In this document: positions 57,630 through 64,000 of the stretch, piece by piece | Layout of the letters: the number at the start of each line of letters is the position of its first letter | How positions within the stretch are numbered: position 1 is the first letter of the stretch | Source of the DNA: Trachythela sp. YZ-2020 | Lineage: Eukaryota > Cnidaria > Anthozoa > Malacalcyonacea > Clavulariidae | Direction: 5' to 3' | DNA: 64,000 bases | Assembly (NCBI GenBank): GCA_016169945.1 | Contig: JADLSH010000393.1 | Location: 5,969,501-6,033,500 of the forward strand | Notes under the pieces: generated by a model | Database searches by the model: none | Told to the model about the DNA's origin: nothing | Seen by the model: only the letters and a program-made list of their open reading frames with translations | Position numbers and translations under genes: made by a program

Positions 57630-58188
57630 CTCCTTGGGTTCTGCTGCACAGGTACTGAGGGAAAAGCCGGGGCCAACGCAGCATGTTGCAGGCTCAGCCT
57701 TCGAGCACAACCTCCCGAACATTTGCACTAGATCCACCCTCTCAGGATTTCAATATATCACGGGATCTACTGATGATATCGGTTCTCAGGATGAGGTACT
57801 CAACCAACGACCACAAACGTAAAAGAAGTATTGACTCTTTAGTGACTGTTGTTGTAATGACTATGTTACAAAAGTTAAAAATAAATTTCCTTGTTTTGTT
57901 TCTTGTACTTTTTTAATATATAAATCTATATATACTTAATTTATAAGTACCCCTGATGCAAGGCCCCTAGAATATTACACTGCACTTTACATTTAATTTT
58001 AAACTATACCATTATGTAGAGTGTATAGTGTACAGTCTACTATCAAGTGCAGTTTATTATTCCAGGTGTCAGTGGTACTGATAAATAACATATGATGTGA
58101 AATATACAAAGTATAGTGTTGTGTTAAAGTAGCGGATTATAAATACATCAATTCGTTGTAGTGTAGTTTGATTCATAATCAAGGTGCT
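57630..58188. other. Between the two convergent Harbinger genes
   Basis: Contains the 3' regions of both genes; AT-rich from 57820. No other feature was recognised. Confidence 0.6.
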
Positions 58189-59315
58189 CTAAATCATTCT
58201 GTTTTGCCATGCAACAGCACCTGCATCTGAGTTGACCCAGTGTTTAAGAAGGTTCCTCTGTTTCTTTCCTTTGTTGGTGGAGGTGTTCCCTCCAGCAACT
58301 GTATGTGTGTCGTGTAAATTCCTGTCCTGTCTCCATGCTCCAGGGATAAAGTCACTGTTCATGTTCTCAGCACGGTCTACATGCTGGTTCTGTAGTTCAG
58401 GGTACCGTAACCTCATGAGATTGTGCAGGACAATGCAAGCTTTCACGATGAGCTTGACAGTGGAGGGGTGATGCTGCATGGTAGTTAGCAGAACCTGGAA
58501 TCGGTTCGCCAGGATGCCGAAGGCATTTTCAACCACCCTTCTGGCGCGGGAAAGCCTGTAGTTAAATATCCTCTCTTCGTTGTTCAGACCGCGGCGGCTG
58601 TATGGCTTCATCATGGTCTCTCGGAGGGCGAAGGCATCGTCGCCGATGAAGAAGTAAGGGACATTCTGGTAGTCATTGGGAAGAGCATCAGGGGCGGGGA
58701 CTCGTATGGTGCCGCCTTCAGCCAATTCCTTGGTTTCAGAATTATTGTAGATCTGTGCGTCTGATGATGACCCTTTACCACCGATATCTGCCCAGATGAA
58801 CTTGTAATCTGCATCTACAAGGCCCATGAGTACAACAGAGTAGAATCCCTTGTAGTTGAAGTATTGGGATCCACTTTTTGGAGGACACTTGCAGGCAATG
58901 TGCTTCCAATCTAGTGCACCACATGTATGGGGGAAGTTCCATCTCTTGAGGAACTTGTCAGATATGGCACGCCATCTCTCTGGGGTGGTTGGACAGGTCA
59001 TGACATCGGACATGTATTCGTCGATGATGGCTTGGCAGACCTCTCTGACGATGAGTGACTGGGTGTTGTGGGGGACCCTCCATCCGTACTTCATGGCTGA
59101 ATACGTGCTCCCAGAGGCAAGATGACGCAAAGTCAGTGCCCATACCAGGTATGTTGTTTGGTGATCCTGGGACTGACTCTGGCCAGCAGCTCATCGAACA
59201 TCTCGGGGGCCATCCGCATGAAGTTCTTGAAGCATTGTTGGTCCTCGTTTCGGAGCTCCACCAGAAGCTGGTCATACATGCCAAACTGCCTTCGCCTGCC
59301 GATCCATGATCTCAT
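58189..59315 (-). pseudogene. PIF/Harbinger DDE transposase (HARBI1-like), N-terminal break
   Basis: 59315-59133 encodes the N-terminus (FGMYDQLLVELRNEDQQCF, MAPEMFDELLARVSPRITKQ). A deletion plus frame shift at about 59133 follows QHTWYG; then LTLRHLASGSTYSAMKYGW resumes. The catalytic DDE_Tnp_4 core is open: HTCGALDWKHIACKCP (first Asp), ADIGGKGSSSDAQIYNNS (second Asp), RRVVENAFGILANRF (Glu), with DAFALRETMMKPYSRRGL between. The last ~60 residues are Asn/Lys-rich. The active-site residues are present; the N-terminal break makes the copy non-functional. Confidence 0.93.
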
Positions 59316-59319
59316 CCAG

Positions 59320-59365
59320 ATTGCACGTCTTTTTCTTCTTCTCTTCTTCTCTTCTTCTCTTCTTT
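59320..59365. repeat. Polypyrimidine (TTCTTC)n tract
   Basis: TTCTTCTCTTC-type repeats at the 5' end of the transposase gene. On the coding strand this is an AGAAGA tract in the leader region. Confidence 0.8.
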
Positions 59366-59499
59366 CTTCTGTTATGTTGGATGTGATGAATTGCCAAATC
59401 TATGAGATCATACTGATGTTGGAGAACAGCTAACTCCATCGTTCATACCCGGAGATCCAAGAAGATATGAAGAACAGCTAAAAATGGGAGCCTATATAT

Positions 59500-60012
59500 A
59501 CACTTTCTCAACACGCGGGCAATACGCTGGGGATACGATGGCCAGACGTCACTCATACGCAAATTGTACGGCAAATACGTTACTCAATCGTCTGCCATAC
59601 GCCAAGATATCTATGAAAGTTGCACATACGTCACACATACGTTAGACGTACGTTACTCATGCGCTATCAACACACTAGCTGTACGGTACGCCTTCATGCC
59701 CGCGTATGACTAGCGTACTCGACCTATTAGTACCGTACATCTAGCGTCCCTCTACCGTATTCAGCGTATGCCTAGAGTATGCTTACCGTATAAACCATAC
59801 GTCCGAATACGCACAAAATTTTTGAGCATGCTTAAAAAAACTTTTCTGCCTCGCCGTATGCCAGCGTATGCCACCGTATGCGACCGTGCTTTAAACGTAT
59901 ACAACCTATGCCCAACGTACCCCTAGCGTATGTCAGTGTATACCGGCGTATGAGTGATATTTTTCATACGCAGGCATACGCTAGTACGATACGCAATAGT
60001 GTGACAGGGCCA
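59500..60012. repeat. Right subterminal CGTATG/CATACG repeat field
   Basis: About 500 bp packed with CGTATG, CATACG and one-mismatch variants (ACGTATG, CGTACGG, CATACGC) in both orientations up to the right terminus. It is longer and denser than the left field. Asymmetric subterminal repeats of this kind are known recognition sites in many DNA transposons. Confidence 0.8.
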
Positions 60013-60015
60013 TGA

Positions 60016-60527
60016 GCAGTATTTTGTATGGTAAACGTTATTTTGATCTTTTATGTATGCAGGGCCGTCCTCAGAAAATGTTTCAGGGGGGGTGTAAGCT
60101 GTTTCAACCGACTGCCAAAATAACTTGTACCGACTATATACAATTTTCGTTGTCAGTATCAATTATTTTGTTCAAATTTTTTGTTCAATTATTTTGTTTC
60201 GTTTTTCTAATCCTGGTTGTACTGACACAATTTCCGTTTTATGTGTTAGCCATCAAAAATATATATTTTTGCCGACTCAAATCTCACTTCTGCCGACTGA
60301 ATCTCCAAATACAATTTCTGGGGGGGGGGGTGTGACACCCCCTCAAACCCCCCCGTAGGGACGGCCCTGTATGTAGGCTGTGCGTCGTCATATTGTATTA
60401 ATCCGATGCCATTTTCCTCGGCCATTTCTGTCAACAATCTTTGAAGTTGAACATCTCGAATTTCCACAATTGACGCAGTGATTGCTCGTATTTTTCTGAA
60501 GAAGTGGACTTTACTGTTTATAATAAG
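60016..60527 (-). pseudogene. Exon-like ORF hit by two transposons
   Basis: Minus-strand sequence from 60527 reads KVHFFRKIRAITASIVEIRD and continues VQLQRLLTEMAEENGIGLIQ, YDDAQPTY up to the hAT MITE. Beyond the MITE the same frame goes on as IKDQNNVYHTKYCS up to the Harbinger insertion. AAACAG precedes the ORF as a possible acceptor. I do not recognise the protein. Confidence 0.45.
60060..60369. mobile_element. hAT MITE, near-perfect 8-bp duplication
   Basis: Starts CAGGGCCGTCC and ends GGGACGGCCCTG (an 11-base inverted match with one difference at the inner edge). Flanks are TATGTATG (60052-60059) and TATGTAGG (60370-60377), 7 of 8 identical. G and C runs lie inside the ends. It sits in the exon-like ORF and only 48 bp from the Harbinger terminus. 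Confidence 0.88.
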
Positions 60528-61490
60528 TACATACATACATACATACATACATACATCAGCTTTATTTAAACACGGAGAATCATCAGTATAATTATTTACA
60601 AAACTATTAAAATATTTTTGCATGCTGATGTTCGTATCATCCTCGTTCATATAGATCAAAAACCGGAACTCCGTGGGAGATAGAACGACTACCAGAGAGT
60701 TTTCCATTTACGTAGCATTTCTGTTTTCGATTGTTTAAATAGGAATTAAACCACGATAGCGCATTGTCATCCACACCATAACACGTGAGTTAACGTATAA
60801 TAAATTCGTGATCACTTGTATCGAAAGCTTTCTTTAGGTCAATGAAAATCACTCCGTTTAGCAAACCCTTATCAATATTTACGCACCAGTTATTAGTCGA
60901 CTCTAATAAAGCTGTAACGGTACTGTATGATGCTGATTGATAGTTCGACAGTAAGTTGTTACTTGTCAGATAGGAGTAAAATTGATCATAAATGGTTCTA
61001 CCAAAACCTTGGCAACCGCCGATATAATTGAAATTGGACGATAATTACTTAGATCACATTTTTGCCATTTTGAATAGACTTTAGCCATTTTCCAATCAGT
61101 CAAGTGATCTATTAAAAAGTTTAGTTAACGAGGGTGAAAGAATATCAGCGGCTATTTTTAATAATCTACCTGGAATTTTATCAGGGCCGGTAGCTTTGTT
61201 AGCATTAATCGTTTTTAGCAAACAATTTACAGTGCACAAACCAATTTCCTCGAAAGAAAATACAGTATTTGTGGACTGAATATAAGAAACAGGATTAACA
61301 TTAGAGCTAGGTATTTTGTTTGCAAGTTTCTCTCCTATCGAGGTAAAATGTGAATTAAAGGCATCCGAAATTTCAGCCGCATTAGTGATTTCATTACCGT
61401 CAAGATTGACTTTCTTGACACTTGTTACATCACTCACTTTACGAGAGTTTAGATCGTTCACTAGTCTCAAGTTTTCCTTGGATCTTTTCG
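60528..61490 (-). pseudogene. L2/CR1 LINE, RT portion, internally deleted
   Basis: 61470-61096 reads NDLNSRKVSDVTSVKKVNLD, FTSIGEKLANKIPSS, then KATGPDKIPGRLLKIAADIL. Further down come YRPISII-type text and FIDLKKAFDTSDHEFII (motif A, about 60840). Motif B is missing: RSTEFRFLIYMNEDDTNI near 60660 joins motif-A-downstream text almost directly to a motif-C-like EDDTNI. The element ends AAATAAAGCTGATG and a (TGTA)n tail at 60528-60556. The deletion removes most of the palm and thumb. Confidence 0.8.
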
Positions 61491-62513
61491 TGCAGCCTCA
61501 ATATTAGTGATAAAATAGTTTTGTTTAGCCTGCCTAATAGTGTTGTTAGTTTCGTTTCGAGCTTTCTTATATTGTAACCAAATTTCATCGTCACGTGTAA
61601 TATCGAATTGCTTTTTTAGATAATCTCTTTCGCGAATTTTCTGAACTACATGTGAAGTAATCCAGGGAGACTTTCGTTTCCCTATACGTTTCTTTTTAAG
61701 TGGGGCATGTTTATCAATCACAGACATAAACATATCCAACCATTCAGTCCACATATCATTAGGGTCGTTATGCAGAGAAACCTCCTCCCAATTTAGATTA
61801 TTTAAATCATTCAAATATGCACGCTCATTAAAGTTTTTGAAATTTCTCTTTTCAACAAAAGCATTTACCGGTGCCTTATGATATGTAAATTTCCGAATAA
61901 GGTATACCAGAGAATGATCACTTATACCAAGAGAAAGAACACCGGAAGCTTTTACTTTATCAAGATTATTGGTGATACATAGATCAATTAATGTTTGTGA
62001 GGTATTTGTTATTCTGGTAGGTTCAGCAATTGTCTGTGAGAGATTATAAATATCAAATATATTCAAAAGCTCAGACGTGTTGGAATTTGGTGTGTTTGAC
62101 AATAGGTCACAATTCAAATCTCCAAGTAAATACAGTTCGGAATTCTCAGCATCTATCTTATCGATAATTTTCTCGAATAGAGTAAATAATTGTTGGGACG
62201 AGCTTGGAGGTCTATACCAAGTACCCACCAAAAACGGCCTTGAACGAGGATTAGAAATTTCGATTATTTGGATTTCAAGATCTTCATTTGCCAGATCTTT
62301 ACGAATTCGAAAATTTAGATTACTTCGTATATACATACATACACCACCACCACTTCTACCATTAACCTTACGGTCTAGCCTAACAACATCATAGCCTGAA
62401 AGATGGATTTCACTATTGCTGATGGACGAATCTAACTTAGTTTCATTTATAGATAATATATCGATTTTACTATTGTCCATAAAGATTCTTAAATCATCAA
62501 TGTGAGCTAACAA
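61467..62513 (-). CDS. LINE AP-endonuclease domain, open frame
   Basis: 348 open codons: MLAHIDDLRIFMDNSKIDIL, SINETKLDSSISNSEI, LDRKVNGRSGGGVCMYIR, VGTWYRPPSS, LYLLGDLNCDLLS (catalytic Asp/Asn pair), SQTLIDLCITN and LGISDHSLVYLI (catalytic His). The usual order of APE-type endonuclease motifs is complete. The C-terminal ~100 residues are the EN-RT linker (KKRIGKRKSPWITSHVVQKI). The frame breaks before RT. It belongs to the LINE that also includes 60528-61490 and the ORF1 parts up to 63993. Confidence 0.9.
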   Translation of the reverse strand: MLAHIDDLRIFMDNSKIDILSINETKLDSSISNSEIHLSGYDVVRLDRKVNGRSGGGVCMYIRSNLNFRIRKDLANEDLEIQIIEISNPRSRPFLVGTWYRPPSSSQQLFTLFEKIIDKIDAENSELYLLGDLNCDLLSNTPNSNTSELLNIFDIYNLSQTIAEPTRITNTSQTLIDLCITNNLDKVKASGVLSLGISDHSLVYLIRKFTYHKAPVNAFVEKRNFKNFNERAYLNDLNNLNWEEVSLHNDPNDMWTEWLDMFMSVIDKHAPLKKKRIGKRKSPWITSHVVQKIRERDYLKKQFDITRDDEIWLQYKKARNETNNTIRQAKQNYFITNIEAARKDPRKT

Positions 62514-62742
62514 ACTATTTATATTTAGACAAGCAATGGCAAGACCATGGCTGAATAATCTAGTATATGGGGCTTCGGTATTAGAAATATGAGATGCAGA
62601 TAAAGAATTAATTGACTCTAACAGGAACTAATGTACTTAGAAATGTTCTTTGCTACAACCTCTTGTGTTTAGACAAGACAAATTAACTGATTTATGATCA
62701 ATAAATGCCCATTGATTTTTAGAGCATATTGCTTTAGTAAGT

Positions 62743-62960
62743 TTATTGGCTTCTGTTTGCCGATAGTTCGGAGTTGTCTGATCGTGGTAATATACTAGAA
62801 ATCACAATGCTGGTTGCCGGGAATCTTCTACAATTTGAGTTGCCAGCCACTCTCTTAGCAGATAGATGTTTTAAATCGTTAGTTCCTACGTGTAGAATGA
62901 CTTTATTCGGCTCCTTACGAAGAATGGGCTTTAAATAGTCTTCCATATCTGTTATATTTG
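62743..62960 (-). pseudogene. LINE ORF1 SGNH-type esterase domain, deleted
   Basis: MEDYLKPILRKEPNKVILHV followed by GTNDLKHLSAKRVA, then a jump to TSIVISSILPRSDNSEL. ILHVGTNDL is the block III Asn motif of SGNH hydrolases, known from ORF1 of CR1 and L2 elements. A deletion removes the middle of the domain, and the catalytic Asp-x-x-His block lies past the stop or is lost. Confidence 0.8.
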
Positions 62961-63119
62961 CACCAGAAAAGCTTTTGACAACAACATGATTGTCAGTATT
63001 AGAAAGACGCCATCCTTGGAGGTTCTGGACAATTGAATCTCAACAGTGACATTTTCGCAGAAAAATTTGCATGTTTGTTAGGCGTTTTTGGCACAGTATG
63101 CGAATTATTGGTTCCACTG

Positions 63120-63330
63120 ATATTTGATGGAATTTGTTGCATGACTGGTTCTGCTATGGAATTGTTGTTTGCTGGAATTTGTTGCATGACTGGTTCTGCT
63201 ATGGAATTGTTGTTTGCTGGAATTTGTTGCACAACAGGTTCTGTTATTGAATTGTCATTTGGGATTAGTTGCATGACTGGCTCTGCTATGGAATTGTTGT
63301 TTGCTGGAATTTGTTGCAGGACTTCCGATC
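63120..63330 (-). repeat. 51-bp tandem repeat in LINE ORF1
   Basis: About five copies of a 17-residue unit, QQIPANNNSIAEPVM, one of them altered to QLIPNDNSITEPVV. The repeats link the coiled coil with the esterase part of ORF1. Unit length is a multiple of three, so the repeat count can change without shifting the frame; an additional frameshift lies at its edge (63286). Confidence 0.85.
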
Positions 63331-63993
63331 TAGTTTTTTGGTCAAATTCTTGACCAGGTTTAGACCCTTTCTCTTACTTTTCGACTTATATTTGCGCTTC
63401 AATCTTTGTGATTCCGGGATTTCATTATTTAACAGAAAAGGATCCGGGCCTTTATCAACTACCTGGATCGACTCTTCGACATCATTCATACATAAATTAT
63501 CAGATAAATCATGTTGATCAAATACGGCAATGTCATTGGACTTCAACTGCTTCGCTGCCGTTACCGTTGAGTCAACATGACTTTTATCTGCACATTGAAT
63601 AAGTCTAATAGCTGTAATCAAACTAAGTTTCTCATTTTCAATGTCCTTAATACGGGTGTTAAGGTCCGATAAAACAAGCAACGAATTATTGAGTCTCCCA
63701 GATAGCACATCGTTATCTTTCTTAAGTTTAGTATTCTCTTCAAGCAATACATTGACTAATCGCTCAGAGACAGACTCAGACCGGGCCTTTAGTTCGTTCA
63801 GATCGTCAAGAACATCACTTATTTTAACATTGAATTTCTCTTCAATACTTTTAATTTTAGTGTCAGCTAGACTAAACCCAACTTCTACTGCTTTCGTTAA
63901 GTGCACTAAGGATGGGTCACCATTTATATTAGATTCAGTGGGCAAGGTAAAATTAACCGCATGGACGCCTTCGGCATTGCTGCTGGTCGACAC
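63286..63993 (-). CDS. LINE ORF1 N-terminal coiled-coil region
   Basis: 235 open codons starting at 63993 (MSTSSNAEGVHAVNFTLPTE), probably the natural start or near it. Heptad-rich text SLADTKIKSIEEKFNVKISD, VNVLLEENTKLKKDNDVL and RIKDIENEKLSLI predicts a long coiled coil. A Lys/Arg-rich patch RLKRKYKSKSKRKGLN follows and may bind RNA. It leads, after a frame change, into the 51-bp repeats and the esterase domain. Multimerising coiled coils are usual for LINE ORF1 proteins. Confidence 0.8.
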   Translation of the reverse strand: MSTSSNAEGVHAVNFTLPTESNINGDPSLVHLTKAVEVGFSLADTKIKSIEEKFNVKISDVLDDLNELKARSESVSERLVNVLLEENTKLKKDNDVLSGRLNNSLLVLSDLNTRIKDIENEKLSLITAIRLIQCADKSHVDSTVTAAKQLKSNDIAVFDQHDLSDNLCMNDVEESIQVVDKGPDPFLLNNEIPESQRLKRKYKSKSKRKGLNLVKNLTKKLDRKSCNKFQQTTIP

Positions 63994-64000
63994 AAACTCA

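Larger units (their letters stand above)
55055..60012. mobile_element. PIF/Harbinger transposon with both genes
   Basis: The left end TGGCCCTGTCACACTATTGC is the perfect reverse complement of the right end, and the match continues through GTAT. A 3-base duplication TGA flanks it (55052-55054 and 60013-60015). Inside are the two standard Harbinger genes: the MADF/Myb-like protein (plus strand) and the DDE transposase (minus strand), transcribed toward each other. A LINE of ~1.1 kb interrupts the first gene, and both genes have frame breaks, so the copy is inactive although its ends are well kept. Gene regions are clearly richer in GC than the flanks. Confidence 0.95.

Overview
The window looks like nuclear DNA from an AT-rich marine invertebrate, most likely a cnidarian (anthozoan-like). 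This rests on spliced genes with GT-AG introns, many CR1/L2-type LINEs, an R2-superfamily LINE, BEL/Pao, PIF/Harbinger, Crypton-like and hAT elements, abundant foldback repeats, and no operon structure. I could not search databases, so the taxonomic call is inference. Only two host genes are well supported: a small TATA-box-bearing single-exon gene (3537-4010, minus) with a PP1-docking-like motif, and an intact two-exon P-loop NTPase of the AAA_28/NadR-like type (35356-38068, minus). A candidate first exon lies divergent from the NTPase at 38322. Most of the rest is mobile DNA in layers.

Layout. 1-5.7 kb: sparse DNA, one small gene, foldback repeats. 5.76-19.15 kb: a large near-identical direct duplication (copy A 5759-11609, copy B 12393-19147). 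Both copies carry a TTAA-flanked element with ~270 bp inverted ends, a dead LINE reverse transcriptase, a tRNA-derived SINE and a second LINE in the opposite direction. Each copy also has its own later insertions, so the partner copy supplies the empty site; two of these are hAT-type elements with exact 8-bp target duplications. 18.8-20.8 kb: 5' part of a CR1-like LINE. 21.6-23.2 kb: a frameshifted SF3 helicase gene of small-DNA-virus type. 23.2-27.6 kb: an R2-superfamily LINE (zinc fingers, RT, RLE endonuclease) split by another LINE that itself carries a hAT insertion. 27.6-28.9 kb: another LINE fragment. 28.9-29.6 kb: an unrecognised 240-codon ORF. 29.9-33.7 kb: a BEL/Pao gag gene split by a 2.5 kb TAA-flanked transposon.

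35.3-38.4 kb: the NTPase gene, whose intron holds a GC-rich segment with a short 28S-rRNA-like core. 39-45 kb: LINE fragments around a Crypton/KIAA1958-like remnant. 45.0-50.4 kb: an integrase-domain gene and a CUE-HECT ubiquitin-ligase gene arranged tail to tail, both damaged; this is the most unusual gene pairing here. 52-53.3 kb: LINE fragment. 55.05-60.01 kb: a PIF/Harbinger element with both of its genes (MADF/Myb-like protein and DDE transposase), perfect inverted ends, dense CGTATG repeats near the ends and a LINE inside. 60.06-60.37 kb: a hAT MITE. 60.5-64 kb: a CR1/L2 LINE with ORF1 (coiled coil, tandem repeats, SGNH-type esterase), EN and the start of RT.

The value of the window is stratigraphic. 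Exact target-site duplications let one order the insertions, and removing two of them (Harbinger and the adjacent hAT MITE) reveals an open reading frame crossing both sites, i.e. an exon-like sequence hit twice.
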